Below, in pieces: positions 35,776-45,727 of a stretch of DNA of 64,000 bases (position 1 is its first letter; each line of letters begins with the position of its first letter). This DNA comes from Cohaesibacter sp. GTDB taxonomy: Bacteria; Pseudomonadota; Alphaproteobacteria; Rhizobiales; Cohaesibacteraceae. The stretch spans positions 1 to 64,000 of the forward strand of contig JAOAQZ010000030.1 of NCBI GenBank assembly GCA_025210795.1, read 5' to 3'. The notes below the pieces were generated by a model. That model did not search any database. It had not been told where the DNA came from and saw only the letters and a list, made by a program, of their open reading frames with translations. Position numbers and translations under genes: made by a program.

Positions 35776-36453
35776 TCAGCCTTGCGCTTTTTCTGCGGCT
35801 TTACGGATCATGGCGATATTCTCGGCGTAAGATTCGATAGAGCCGCCTTTGAATACAGCAGATCCTGCGACCAGAATATTGGCACCTGCTGCTGCAACCA
35901 GCGGAGCTGTATCAACCGTGACGCCGCCATCGATCTGGATGTCGATATCGCGCTCACCAATCATGTCGCGCACGCGGCGGGTTTTCTCAACAACGGATGG
36001 AATGAAGCTCTGGCCACCAAAACCGGGATTGACGCTCATCAGCAGCACCATATCGACTTTGTCGAGCACATATTCGATGACGCTTTCATGGGTGCCGGGG
36101 TTAAGGGACACACCAGCTTTTTTGCCCAGCGCCTTAATGGCCTGCAGGGAGCGGTCGAGATGGGCACCTGCCTCGGCATGGACGGTGATCATGTCGGATC
36201 CGGCCTTGGCAAAATCTTCAAGATAGAGATCAATCGGAGAGATCATCAAATGGGTGTCGATGAATTTATCGGTATAGGGCCGGATGGCTTTGACCACTTG
36301 CGGGCCAAAGGTGATGTTTGGCACAAAATGGCCATCCATGACATCAACATGAATCCAGTCGCAACCGGCTTCATCAATAGCTTTTACTTCTTCGCCAAAG
36401 CGGGCGAAATCTGAAGCGAGGATGGAAGGAGCGATTTGGATAGGGCGCGCCAT
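35776..36453 (-). CDS. rpe: Ribulose-phosphate 3-epimerase
   Basis: It interconverts ribulose-5-phosphate and xylulose-5-phosphate in the pentose phosphate pathway. The 225-residue TIM barrel has [10 protein letters not shown], the metal-binding [24 protein letters not shown] and the second catalytic Asp in I-Q-I-D-G-G-V. It sits upstream of purB. Confidence 0.96.
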   Translation of the reverse strand: MARPIQIAPSILASDFARFGEEVKAIDEAGCDWIHVDVMDGHFVPNITFGPQVVKAIRPYTDKFIDTHLMISPIDLYLEDFAKAGSDMITVHAEAGAHLDRSLQAIKALGKKAGVSLNPGTHESVIEYVLDKVDMVLLMSVNPGFGGQSFIPSVVEKTRRVRDMIGERDIDIQIDGGVTVDTAPLVAAAGANILVAGSAVFKGGSIESYAENIAMIRKAAEKAQG

Positions 36454-36657
36454 GGTCTGTCCAGTCCTTTAGATGTGTCTGTGAGGAAGTTTGAGGTGGC
36501 GGTAGCATATTGGCTTTGAGGGGGCAATGGGCAGAGCGGCCAAAGGGGCAAAGATTCTTTGTGCAAGGGGCGATTCTGTGCGCGCAGATTGGCTATGTGC
36601 TGATTTGGGCAGTCAAGCACGGGCCATCAGCCTCTTTTTGTGGCTGGCGGGGGCGCG

Positions 36658-37626
36658 TCAGTTTAGCCGTTTCATCAATGGGGGAATGACCGGGGTCAGG
36701 ATGAGCGGCAGGCAATAGATAGGGAATTGGGCAAGGGCAAACCATAGCCAAGATTGGTCCGGCATTTGCGAGCCGATCCCGACAACCATGATGCCCATAT
36801 TGCGGTTGCCGGTGGCAAGCGCCAGCGGCAGGCTGCTGTTTAGTCCAAAGGGAGCGAAAACAAAAAGCGTGATGCCGATCTGGAAGAAGGCGACCAGAAA
36901 GCTGATAAGGGTGATAGCGGTGACAAAGAGCGGATCGGCCGTGAAATGATCGCTCACCCCGTCCATCAAGGCGACTGCCAGAATGAACATGACGATGACA
37001 TTCAGTCCATCAATTTCCTGCTTTGCTTCTTCGATGCGGCTTTTGCCGACAAGCCATTGGATGATGACAGAGCCAAGCCAGCAACCCACAAGCAGACCGA
37101 CCAGTTGCAGGCCCATCTGAAGGGGGGAGAGGGGCAGCAATTGTCCGGCGAGGAAATTAGTAACGATGGGAGCGGTGAGCGGCAATGCCAGCATGGTCAG
37201 AACCATAACCGATAGCGAAATGGCGCCATTGAGATTGAGGAAATAGGCAAAGGCAGGTGATGACATGATGGGCGGTGCTGCCGACATGAGAATGAGGATG
37301 ATCATCATGTCCGGATAGGTTTGCGGCACTTGAAACAGCCAGGCCACCCCGAACAATACAAAGGGAGTGATGACCAGCATCCAAAGACTGCCAAGAAACA
37401 AAATGGCTGGTCGGCGTACGGTTTCTCTTAAAGCGGCGGCCTCAACGCGCAAAAAGGCAAGGATCAACAAGACAATGATGGTTTCTTGCAAATATGGCTT
37501 TGCCAAAGCGGAAAAAGCAGGAAAGGCAAGGCCCAGTCCGACACTTGCAGCGACTGCCAGTGCACCATGTTTGCCAAGAAGGCGGATGGGGGTAAGAAGC
37601 GCGGTGAGGGATGGCATGAAGGGCAA
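36658..37626 (-). CDS. Bile acid:sodium symporter (BASS/SBF) family transporter
   Basis: The 322-residue inner-membrane protein has about nine to ten hydrophobic segments and the two discontinuous-helix regions of the SBF fold. These show as M-S-A-A-P-P-I-M-S-S-P near residue 112 and A-L-A-T-G-N-R-N-M-G near residue 275. BASS proteins co-transport organic anions with sodium. The substrate cannot be predicted. No clear ribosome binding site precedes the first ATG (37626); an ATG at 37617 is an alternative. Confidence 0.82.
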   Translation of the reverse strand: MPFMPSLTALLTPIRLLGKHGALAVAASVGLGLAFPAFSALAKPYLQETIIVLLILAFLRVEAAALRETVRRPAILFLGSLWMLVITPFVLFGVAWLFQVPQTYPDMMIILILMSAAPPIMSSPAFAYFLNLNGAISLSVMVLTMLALPLTAPIVTNFLAGQLLPLSPLQMGLQLVGLLVGCWLGSVIIQWLVGKSRIEEAKQEIDGLNVIVMFILAVALMDGVSDHFTADPLFVTAITLISFLVAFFQIGITLFVFAPFGLNSSLPLALATGNRNMGIMVVGIGSQMPDQSWLWFALAQFPIYCLPLILTPVIPPLMKRLN

Positions 37627-37799
37627 ATCTGCGTAAAGGCGTGGGCGGGGTGGTCTTTCTCTTGGCGACGTAGCAATCAGCGTATGAGGGAACAGCGTTC
37701 GCGCATGAAAGCAAGAAAAGACAGCTTTGGATGGCGGTCATTGGTGATGGAATTTGCCAGCACATTATCCTATTTTCGAGAAAAGAGAAGGGGGATCTG

Positions 37800-39044
37800 A
37801 TGTCCTTGGATGTAATTGTTCTTGGTGCAGGGATGGTGGGCGTTAGCTCAGCCTTGCATTGTCAAGCAAGAGGCCTTGAGGTTGCGCTGGTAGATCGCCG
37901 CAGTGCGGGCGAGGAAACGTCCCATGGCAATGCGGGGGTTATCGAGCGCGATAGCCATGTGCCCATCACTTTTCCCTCAAAGCTGGCAGACATTTTGAAA
38001 TATGCGCGCAATCGCGAAGTTGCCATGCGTTATGATCCCTTTGTCATGCCCAAGCTTGCCCCGTGGCTGTTTCAGTTGTGGCGCAATTCCAGCGCCCAGC
38101 GGGTTGACCATTATGCACAAAGCGTCGAGCCTTTGCGCAAAAAGGCTATGGCTGAGCATCGCCCTTTTGCGCAAGATGCGGGCATTATGGATGCCTTTCG
38201 CGATAATGGCTGGATCCATTTATATCAAAGTGATCATGGCTTTAAGGTGGGGCAGCTCGCTCTGTCATATGCGGAAGACTATGGGGTTGAGTTCGATCTT
38301 CTGGATCGCCAGCAGCTTTTAGAGCTGGAGCCTTCTGTTACAGCGGCTGAAACCGCCAAAGCCATTTATTGGAAGGAGGCCGTCTCTGTTTCCTCCCCGA
38401 GGCGGGTGGTCAAGGCCTATGCCGATCTGTTTGTTGGTCGGGGGGGCGCTTTTGTTATGGGGGATGCGCTGTCCCTTCATCGAGAGGGAGATATGTGGGT
38501 GATCAATGGCAAGGATGGCCCGATTGCGGCCCCTTGTGTGATTGTTGCCCTTGGCCCTTGGAGTATGGATCTGCTCAAACCTCTTGGCTATGACTTTCCC
38601 CTCGCGATCAAGCGCGGCTATCATCAGCATTTTACGTCCAAAGAAGGCGCAAGCTTGAACCGCCCTGTGGTGGATGAAGAAACAGGTTTCCTCATCACGC
38701 CGATGGAGGATGGAGTTCGGCTTACAACGGGTGTTGAATTTGCTGATCGGGATGCGCCCAAAAATATTGGCCAGATTACTGCTGCCACCAAGGCGGCCAA
38801 GGCTTTATACCCACTGGGTAAGGCTGTGGAGGATGAACCGTGGATGGGCGGACGACCCTGCTTGCCTGATTCTCTTCCTATCGTGTCGCCATCAGGGGAT
38901 CGCAATGGCCTTTACTTCAATTTTGGCCATGGCCATTTGGGCTTTGGATGTGGTCCGGTGACGGGGCGTTTGATTGCAGATTTTGTTACGGGAGGTCGGC
39001 CCGATCTGGATCCTGCACCTTATTCGGCTCGCCGGTTTGTGTAG
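37800..39044 (+). CDS. DadA-like FAD-dependent amino-acid oxidoreductase
   Basis: The 414-residue DAO-family flavoprotein has the N-terminal dinucleotide fold V-L-G-A-G-M-V-G-V-S-S-A, the FAD-contact motif E-T-S-H-G-N-A-G and a C-terminal G-H-G-H-L-G-F-G-C-G-P motif. This fits D-amino-acid dehydrogenases such as DadA, which pass electrons to the respiratory chain. The substrate is not certain. The ATG at 37800 has a GGGGG run 5 bases upstream and begins the FAD motif directly; the earlier in-frame ATG at 37731 lacks support. A convergent Lrp gene lies downstream. Confidence 0.85.
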   Translation: MSLDVIVLGAGMVGVSSALHCQARGLEVALVDRRSAGEETSHGNAGVIERDSHVPITFPSKLADILKYARNREVAMRYDPFVMPKLAPWLFQLWRNSSAQRVDHYAQSVEPLRKKAMAEHRPFAQDAGIMDAFRDNGWIHLYQSDHGFKVGQLALSYAEDYGVEFDLLDRQQLLELEPSVTAAETAKAIYWKEAVSVSSPRRVVKAYADLFVGRGGAFVMGDALSLHREGDMWVINGKDGPIAAPCVIVALGPWSMDLLKPLGYDFPLAIKRGYHQHFTSKEGASLNRPVVDEETGFLITPMEDGVRLTTGVEFADRDAPKNIGQITAATKAAKALYPLGKAVEDEPWMGGRPCLPDSLPIVSPSGDRNGLYFNFGHGHLGFGCGPVTGRLIADFVTGGRPDLDPAPYSARRFV

Positions 39045-39079
39045 ATTATCGGAGATGATTGGGCGGTAAGGCGCGAGGC

Positions 39080-39104
39080 AAAAATGGGCTGAAGCTCAGC
39101 CCAT
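39080..39104 (-). terminator. Terminator of the Lrp gene (minus strand)
   Basis: ATGGGCTGA and TCAGCCCAT form a perfect 9-bp stem with a 3-base loop; on the minus strand it runs into a T5 tract, 40 bases after the lrp-like stop. Confidence 0.8.
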
Positions 39105-39144
39105 CCAATTGCTACCCACCATCTTGTTATGCACAAACGGCAGA

Positions 39145-39618
39145 TCATTCGCTAAGGGGAAGGGCGACGGTTTCTTTAACCGTGGAGACAACAATCCGGC
39201 TTTGGACGTCTGAGACCAGCTCGGAATTGAGCAATTTATAGCAAAGGAAATTATCGTAGCTTTTGATATCCTCGGTCACTACTTTGACCAGATAATCAAC
39301 AGCACCTGTGATGCGCTCGCATGTGACCACCTCTGGCCAGATTTTCATCAGCCGGTCGAATTCTTCCATATTCTTGCGGCTGGGCACTGTGAGTTTGACA
39401 AAAGCATAGGAGACAAAGCCCAGCCCTACGGCTTCCCTGTCCACAACGGCAGTGATTTGGCGCAATACACCCGTTTCTTTCAGTTTTTTGATGCGGCGCC
39501 AACAAGGTGTTTGCGACATACCAGCTTGTTTTGCAATTTCCGCAATGGAAAGAGATGCATCTTTTTGCAGCACTTTCAGGATACGGACATCACCTGAATC
39601 GAGTGTATATTTTTCCAT
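39145..39618 (-). CDS. Lrp/AsnC-family transcriptional regulator
   Basis: The 157-residue protein has an N-terminal helix-turn-helix (I-A-E-I-A-K-Q-A-G-M-S-Q-T-P-C-W-R-R-I-K-K-L, about residues 24-45) and a C-terminal RAM ligand-binding domain with E-R-I-T-G-A-V-D-Y-L. It is divergent from the indolepyruvate ferredoxin oxidoreductase gene, with repeated candidate operator half-sites in the 223-base gap. The likely role is amino-acid-responsive control of that gene and itself. The ligand is unknown. Confidence 0.93.
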   Translation of the reverse strand: MEKYTLDSGDVRILKVLQKDASLSIAEIAKQAGMSQTPCWRRIKKLKETGVLRQITAVVDREAVGLGFVSYAFVKLTVPSRKNMEEFDRLMKIWPEVVTCERITGAVDYLVKVVTEDIKSYDNFLCYKLLNSELVSDVQSRIVVSTVKETVALPLSE

Positions 39619-39639
39619 TATTTGGTCTCACAGGAATAA

Positions 39640-39695
39640 TTTAGTCGCAAAATACTAAAAAAGCTGGGGGCTGTATATATAATTTTTCGACTAAA
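39640..39695. promoter_or_regulatory. Candidate Lrp operator pair
   Basis: TTTAGTCG at 39640-39647 and its exact reverse complement CGACTAAA at 39688-39695 flank 40 bases of AT-rich DNA including TATATAAT. With the flanking As and Ts the similarity extends to about 14 bases. The location between the regulator and its divergent neighbour suggests binding sites for the Lrp protein; this is inferred from position and symmetry. Confidence 0.55.
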
Positions 39696-39841
39696 ATCTT
39701 CATATTATGAAAACAAACGTTCGGAATTGCCGGTTCCCCGCCGGAGAGGCCGGCTCTTTTGTCCTCTTTCCAACGCCTGCCCAAATGCGCTATTTCAAGT
39801 GCAAATCACTGGTTTCAAACCTGCCTGACCAAGGACCCGCC

Positions 39842-42800
39842 ATGACCGTGCATCAGCTCTCTATCTCCTTGAATGATAAATATGAACAGGAGACAGGGAC
39901 GGTATATATAACCGGTATCCAAGCGCTGGTGCGCCTGCCACTGGACCGGATTCGGCTTGATCGCCAAAATGGCTATCATACAGGGGGCTTTATCTCTGGT
40001 TATCGCGGCTCTCCCCTTGGCACTTATGACCAGCAATTGGGCTTTGCCAAACCCTATCTTGATGAGCATAACATCAAGTTCATTCCCGGGGTGAATGAAG
40101 AGCTCGCGGCAACTGCTGTGTGGGGCACACAAAAGAGCGGTCTTGCTGGCTCTGGCAGCGATTATGACGGGGTGCTGGGCATTTGGTATGGCAAGGCACC
40201 GGGGGTTGACCGGTCTTGTGACGCCTTCCGTCATGCCAATTTTTCCGGCACATCGCCTTTGGGCGGTGTTTTGGCTGTTGCGGGGGATGACCCGCTGGCA
40301 AAATCCTCTACCGTTGTGTGCCAGAGCGAACTGGCCTTTATGGATGTAGAGGCACCGGTCTTTTCCCCGTGCGATATTCAGGATGTGCTTGATCTTGGCA
40401 TGCATGCCTTTGAGATGTCGCGATTTGCCGGTGTCTGGACGGGTATGATTGCGCTTGCGGATATGATGGATGCCTCTGCCATGGTGAATATCAGCCCTAA
40501 GCGCCTGTCTTTCCTGCGTCCAGACGATGCCTTTAATCCGCGGCTAAAAGGAGAGATGAACCGGCTGATGGAGCTTAAAGGCCGCCTTGATCATGAGGTG
40601 ACCTTGCGCGAAATGCGCTTGCCGGCTGCGCGGGAATATATCCGCCTTAATCGCCTTAATCGTGTGCGTTTCGGAGCGGAAAAACCGCGCATTGGTCTTG
40701 TGGTTGCAGGCAAGGCTTATCGGGATCTGCTTCAGGCTTTTGAGCTTTTGGGCATTAGTGAAGAGCGTGCCATTGCTATGGGGCTTGGGGTGTTCAAAGT
40801 CTCGGTTTCATGGCCGCTGGAGCCGACCGGTATCCGCGACTTTGCCTCAGGGGTAGAGCGGTTGTTTGTGGTTGAGCATAAGCGCGCCATTCTTGAACCG
40901 CAAATCAAGGAAATGGCCTATGCATGGGACGCGGATGAGCGGCCTTCTATTTGGGGTAAGGTAACTCCGTCGGGCGAGCCATTCTTGCCGTCAGTGAAGG
41001 AAATCAGTTCTTTTGAGCTGGTTCCGGCCTTGCTCAAAATCCTGCCTGAAGATTTGGTTGCGGATGAGTTTCAGGTGGTGGCGGACCGGCTGTTGCAGCA
41101 GATGGATTATAGCCAGATCAATGCTTCTGCCGCAGCGCGTATTCCCTATTTCTGTTCAGGTTGTCCGCATTCAAGCTCTACTGTGGTGCCGGAAGGGTCG
41201 CGCGTGATGGCCGGGATTGGCTGTCATTCCATGACCGAAGCGACCGGACGGATTACCGATTCCATGACCATGATGGGCGGTGAGGGGATGCATTGGGTTG
41301 GAATGCATGCCTTTGAAAAGGATGATCATGTCTTTGCCAATCTGGGAGATGGCACCTATTTCCATTCCGGTTATCTGGCTATCCGGCAGGCCGTGGCTGC
41401 CAAGGTGCAGATGACCTATAAGATCCTCTATAACGATGCTGTGGCCATGACCGGCGGTCAGGCGGTTGACGGGGTTTTGACGGTTCCCAAAATCACCCAC
41501 CAGATGAAGGCGGAAGGGGTGAAGAAGATCGTTGTCGTCTCCGAGCGTCCTCATCTTTATACAAGTGATGTGAAATTGGCGGCTGGTGTGCCGGTTTATC
41601 ACCGCGATGAACTGGTGCGGGTGGAAGAAGAGCTCAAGGCTTTCCCGGATGTCTCTGTGCTGATTTACGATCAGACATGCGCGGCTGAAAAGCGTCGCCG
41701 CCGCAAGCGCGGCACCTATGAGGTGCCGGATTATCGTCTCTTCATCAATGACCGGATTTGCGAAGCTTGCGGGGATTGTTCCACTCAATCTAATTGTCTG
41801 TCCATTGAGCCACTAGAGACAGATTTTGGCACTAAGCGGGCGATCAACCAGTCCAGCTGTAATCTTGATTTTACCTGCGCCAAGGGCTTTTGCCCCAGCT
41901 TTGTGCAGGTTGTTGGGGGCGAGTTGCGAAAAGCAGATGCCAATCAGCTCGATATTGAAAGCCTTGTCTCTGATCTGCCAGCGCCTAATAACGTCCTGCC
42001 GGATGAGACGCTCAATATTTTGATTGCCGGTGTTGGCGGTATGGGGGTGACGACGGTTGCCGCTGTGCTGGCGATGGCTGCGCATATTGATGGCCTTAAC
42101 GCCTCAACAGTTGATATGACAGGTATCGCCCAGAAAGGCGGGCCTGTTACCTCACATCTGCGTCTTGCCAAAGGGGAGCGCGAGATCAATGGACCGCGGA
42201 TTCCTGTTGCCTCGATGGATTTGATTCTGGCCAGTGATTTGCTGGTGGCAGGCACGCAAGAAAGCCTTTCCATGATGAATTTGGAGCGGACGACAGCCAT
42301 TTGTAACAGCGCCTTGGTGCCAACGGCTGAATTTGTGCTCAAGCAGACCCTGTCCTTTGATGAAATGCGGCTGCAAAAGCTGGTGACAGAAGCTGCCCAA
42401 GAGGTGCATTTTGGTGATGCTGCGCGGGTTGCGGAAAAGCTTTTGGGCGATGCGATCTTTACCAATATGATCCTGGTGGGCCTTGCATGGCAAAAGGGGA
42501 AATTGCCGCTGTCTCTTTCCGCCATTGAACAGGCCCTTACCCTTAACAAGGCTGCTGTTGAGAATAATATTCGCGCCTTTCATATTGGGCGTGCGCTGGC
42601 CGCCCGCCCTGAGCGCGTGGACGCCCTGCTTCCAGAAAAGAGAGAGATTGTAGAGCGCAATTGGCAGGAGAAACTGGCCTTCTTTGAAGCCGAGCTTTCA
42701 GCCTATCAAGGCAAGGGCTATGCAAAACGCTATCGCAAACAGATTGAAAAGCTGAAGGCGGCAGAAGAGGCCGCTTGCGGCAAAGTCGGTCCGCTGACAG

Positions 42801-43324
42801 AGGCCGCCGTGACCCAGCTTTACCGCCTGATGGCCTATAAAGACGAATATGAGGTGGCACGGCTTTACACCGATCCTGCTTTCATGACCGCGCTTGAGGA
42901 AAAATTCTCGCATTTTGAGGATATAAAACTGGAATTGGCACCGCCATTCCTTCCCGGACGTGATGCCAAAACAGGGCGACCTAAAAAACGTGCCTTTGGC
43001 CGCTGGATGTTTAGCGCAATGAGTATTTTGGCCAAGTTGAAAAGCTTGCGTGGTACGCCGCTTGATCTGTTTGGCTATAGCGCGGAAAGACGGGCCGAGC
43101 GGCGCTGGATCAAGCGCTATCGGGCCGATCTGGACTGGATTGCAGATCATCTGAATGCCGGGAATGCACAAGGCATGACAGGGCTTGCCCTTTTGCCTGC
43201 CCAGATCAATGGCTATGGGCCGATCAAAATGGAGGCTATGGCCAAAGCCGAGGCAAGACGGGACGAGGTGCTTGCTGAGCTAAGGGCAGGTTCATCTGCA
43301 CCAAAATCGGTGGCTGCTGAATAG
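39842..43324 (+). CDS. Indolepyruvate ferredoxin oxidoreductase, fused alpha-beta type
   Basis: The 1160-residue enzyme oxidatively decarboxylates aryl pyruvates from aromatic amino-acid transamination to acyl-CoA, reducing ferredoxin. The N-terminal IorA-like pyrimidine- and thiamine-pyrophosphate-binding domains contain G-D-G-T-Y-F-H-S-G. They are followed by a Cys cluster C-E-A-C-G-D-C then C near residue 640 and C-N-L-D-F-T-C-A-K-G-F-C. The IorB-like gamma domain starts G-V-G-G-M-G-V near residue 731, and the C-terminus is DUF6537-like. The ATG at 39842 has AAGGA 6 bases ahead; an upstream in-frame ATG at 39707 adds 45 non-family codons. It is divergent from the Lrp regulator. Confidence 0.92.
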   Translation: MTVHQLSISLNDKYEQETGTVYITGIQALVRLPLDRIRLDRQNGYHTGGFISGYRGSPLGTYDQQLGFAKPYLDEHNIKFIPGVNEELAATAVWGTQKSGLAGSGSDYDGVLGIWYGKAPGVDRSCDAFRHANFSGTSPLGGVLAVAGDDPLAKSSTVVCQSELAFMDVEAPVFSPCDIQDVLDLGMHAFEMSRFAGVWTGMIALADMMDASAMVNISPKRLSFLRPDDAFNPRLKGEMNRLMELKGRLDHEVTLREMRLPAAREYIRLNRLNRVRFGAEKPRIGLVVAGKAYRDLLQAFELLGISEERAIAMGLGVFKVSVSWPLEPTGIRDFASGVERLFVVEHKRAILEPQIKEMAYAWDADERPSIWGKVTPSGEPFLPSVKEISSFELVPALLKILPEDLVADEFQVVADRLLQQMDYSQINASAAARIPYFCSGCPHSSSTVVPEGSRVMAGIGCHSMTEATGRITDSMTMMGGEGMHWVGMHAFEKDDHVFANLGDGTYFHSGYLAIRQAVAAKVQMTYKILYNDAVAMTGGQAVDGVLTVPKITHQMKAEGVKKIVVVSERPHLYTSDVKLAAGVPVYHRDELVRVEEELKAFPDVSVLIYDQTCAAEKRRRRKRGTYEVPDYRLFINDRICEACGDCSTQSNCLSIEPLETDFGTKRAINQSSCNLDFTCAKGFCPSFVQVVGGELRKADANQLDIESLVSDLPAPNNVLPDETLNILIAGVGGMGVTTVAAVLAMAAHIDGLNASTVDMTGIAQKGGPVTSHLRLAKGEREINGPRIPVASMDLILASDLLVAGTQESLSMMNLERTTAICNSALVPTAEFVLKQTLSFDEMRLQKLVTEAAQEVHFGDAARVAEKLLGDAIFTNMILVGLAWQKGKLPLSLSAIEQALTLNKAAVENNIRAFHIGRALAARPERVDALLPEKREIVERNWQEKLAFFEAELSAYQGKGYAKRYRKQIEKLKAAEEAACGKVGPLTEAAVTQLYRLMAYKDEYEVARLYTDPAFMTALEEKFSHFEDIKLELAPPFLPGRDAKTGRPKKRAFGRWMFSAMSILAKLKSLRGTPLDLFGYSAERRAERRWIKRYRADLDWIADHLNAGNAQGMTGLALLPAQINGYGPIKMEAMAKAEARRDEVLAELRAGSSAPKSVAAE

Positions 43325-43364
43325 CAGCCTTCCCTGAGATTTATTAATGCCTTGAGTAGGAATT

Positions 43365-44546
43365 CTATCGGTCCCCAAATTGACAGGCAGCCATAACCGC
43401 AGATGTATTTGGGTCACTGCAGGGAGATGTGATGCCAATTCCCCCCATTGCGCCAAAGAATAGGGCCGCGCCCAACGCGAACCTTTTCTGGCGGCGATGC
43501 TCCTTCGCGAGATTTGGTCCCTGATTGGCGAGAATATTGCGTGCTTGACGAGATGCATTTCGTGCATAGTCATGCGCCTCGTCAATTTCGACGCGAATAT
43601 TCTTTTCATTGAGTATCACTCTGGATGCAATGAGAGTTCTGAATGCCAGCTTCCCCTTAAAAAGTGCCAAACCAGAGACATCCTGTTGCTGGATTATCAG
43701 ATCATATTCGGACGGTACTTTGCCGCATTGATGCGCTATAAGCGCTGGAATGGTTCTCAAATAATAGTCAAATTTCCAGCCAGGGCCAACGCGCGCCAGC
43801 CGAGATTTGAAATTCAGACCAAGCGTCTTGCCGCGCATTAGCTCCGACTGCAAAATGCCAACGAGCTTAAGTGGGCTAAATCGAGCCATATGGGCGTTTC
43901 TTCCATCACCGGCTTCAACGTCAACTATGATCTTTGGTGTGTCTGCACAAAGCTTATCTTTGACGCGAATAGATGGCAGGCCGGGGAAAAGGGCATATTC
44001 CTTTCGGTCGATCAATTTATATCGGCCAGTGTCACATGTATGATATGCATCCTGAATAACCGGAGGATAGAAGGCAACCGGTCTATCTACGGTTCTGCGG
44101 GCTCCGCGTTGAGCCTGTCTGAAATTTTGCCTTGCGAGTTCTTGGAAGTTGGGATTGCTGTCTTTCACCCCGCGCATATATTCTGTGTAGATTCTCAGAA
44201 CTTCTGTTTCGATGACGTCTTCCGAGATTTCCTTTCGCCGTTCCAGTTCGGCCAGGAATTTCTGGTCTTCCATACGTGGGTCATTACTGGATGAGGGGGT
44301 GAAGTAGTATCCTGCCTTGGTCGCAAACGGATTTGCATAGACAATTAGCTCGTTATATTTATATCCCAGATGAGCCTTATGCAGTATCCAGTTACCCGTT
44401 CTTTTGGCGCGTTTTTTCCCTGGAACAAAATAGTTTGCAGGAATGCAGACATCACTATAGATGGCTTCGGCTGAGGCGGGACTGCTGGGTATTGCCAACA
44501 TCAAGCCAATCGCCAAGATCTTAATCAATACTGAAAATTTTGTCAT
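43365..44546 (-). CDS. Secreted or envelope protein of unknown function
   Basis: I do not recognise this 393-residue protein. It starts with a clear signal peptide (hydrophobic core, cleavage near S-P-A-S-A, about residue 26), then has a mature region with scattered cysteines (V-C-I-P, T-C-D-T, L-C-A-D, H-Q-C-G, P-C-S-D, A-A-C-Q), which suggests disulfides in the periplasm. A basic helix and a hydrophobic Gly/Ala-rich segment (F-A-L-G-A-A-L-F-F-G-A-M-G-G) lie near the C-terminus. The ATG at 44546 is chosen for the signal peptide. Its neighbours are unrelated and codon use looks slightly AT-richer, so it may be an accessory gene. Confidence 0.65.
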   Translation of the reverse strand: MTKFSVLIKILAIGLMLAIPSSPASAEAIYSDVCIPANYFVPGKKRAKRTGNWILHKAHLGYKYNELIVYANPFATKAGYYFTPSSSNDPRMEDQKFLAELERRKEISEDVIETEVLRIYTEYMRGVKDSNPNFQELARQNFRQAQRGARRTVDRPVAFYPPVIQDAYHTCDTGRYKLIDRKEYALFPGLPSIRVKDKLCADTPKIIVDVEAGDGRNAHMARFSPLKLVGILQSELMRGKTLGLNFKSRLARVGPGWKFDYYLRTIPALIAHQCGKVPSEYDLIIQQQDVSGLALFKGKLAFRTLIASRVILNEKNIRVEIDEAHDYARNASRQARNILANQGPNLAKEHRRQKRFALGAALFFGAMGGIGITSPCSDPNTSAVMAACQFGDR

Positions 44547-44704
44547 AGCGATTGCCCCGGATAATGAGTTTATTGATTTAACATTGCCCAATATTTTTGG
44601 TTTTATGACGAAGGAATATATTCTTCTTCATCAGCGTTGAGGATGTGCCAGTAATAGTCAAGGGACCGTTGGTTTTTATTCTGTTTTCCGCGGGCTTTGG
44701 TCAA

Positions 44705-45727
44705 TTATGCGCCGAATTTCTGCGCCCAGCTTGGGAACAGATCGGGGGCGGGGTCGGCTTTCATAGGGGATGCTTCATAGACGCCGCGGGCGATGGCGCG
44801 GGCCATCGTGCTTGCGGCATAGGCTCCCAAGCTGACAAAGGCATCTTCGCTTGCTGGCAATTCTTTCTCGCCGTTTGAGAGCGCAAAGATCAGATCTCCG
44901 TCAAAAGGGGTATGAGAAGGCCAGAGGGCACGGGTAAACCCGTCATGGGCCATAATGGCCAGCCTTTTTGCTTGTGCTTTGGTAAGGGCTGCATCGGTTG
45001 CGATGATGCCAATGGTTGTATTGGCATTCTGGCCAGCCCCGCCTTCACGCATTGCAGACATTTTGGTTGCCGGTATATCTGTCCCATCTGGTATCTGGGA
45101 AGGAAGCCCAAGGCCACCAAATTCGTCCTTTTGCTCAAAAGGGGAAGCCCAGAAATGGGGGCTGTTGCCCATGGTGGCTTGGCCCAAGGCATTGACGGCC
45201 ACAAGAGCGCCGATGGTGATGCCGTCCGGGGTTTTAAAAGATGCAGAGCCAAGGCCGCCTTTAAGACCTGCGGTTAGGGCACCATAGCCAGCGCCTGCGG
45301 TGCCGATTTCAAAGTTTTGTGCTGCATTTTCAGCCGCTTGCCAGCCCAAATCCCAATATGGGGATTGGCGCTGCCAGTTTTTATCTCCGCCATTGATGAG
45401 GTCAAAGATAATGGCCGCAGGTACGATTGGCACCCGCACGGGGCCAATGGCAAAGCCGCGATTTTTGCTGCGAAGCCAGCTTTGCACACCGCCTGCTGCA
45501 TCCAGCCCGAAGGCAGAGCCGCCGGAGAGCACTAGCCCGTCAACAGCTTCAACAGTTTGATCCGGATTGAGCAACTCGGTGTCGCGCGTGCCGGGGGCAC
45601 CGCCAAGAATTGCGCAGGATGCAACCATCGGCCGGTCACAGATGAGCGCTGTTGTGCCGGATTTTAGCTTCGGGTCGGACGCGTTGCCCACTTTCAGGCC
45701 TTTGATATCAGTGATCAGGTTTTTCAT
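44705..45727 (-). CDS. P1-family (DmpA-like) aminopeptidase
   Basis: The 340-residue protein belongs to the P1 N-terminal-nucleophile peptidases, which self-cleave to expose a catalytic Ser or Thr. Visible motifs are G-L-V-L-S-G-G-S-A-F-G-L-D-A-A-G near residue 65, G-A-G-Y-G-A-L-T-A-G-L-K-G-G and the processing region N-A-N-T-T-I-G-I-I-A-T-D-A. Substrates in the family include L-aminopeptides and beta-peptides. The ATG at 45727 has GAGATG just upstream; ATGs at 45733 and 45745 are also in frame. Its start lies inside the 3' end of the EamA transporter gene, implying translational coupling. Confidence 0.88.
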   Translation of the reverse strand: MKNLITDIKGLKVGNASDPKLKSGTTALICDRPMVASCAILGGAPGTRDTELLNPDQTVEAVDGLVLSGGSAFGLDAAGGVQSWLRSKNRGFAIGPVRVPIVPAAIIFDLINGGDKNWQRQSPYWDLGWQAAENAAQNFEIGTAGAGYGALTAGLKGGLGSASFKTPDGITIGALVAVNALGQATMGNSPHFWASPFEQKDEFGGLGLPSQIPDGTDIPATKMSAMREGGAGQNANTTIGIIATDAALTKAQAKRLAIMAHDGFTRALWPSHTPFDGDLIFALSNGEKELPASEDAFVSLGAYAASTMARAIARGVYEASPMKADPAPDLFPSWAQKFGA

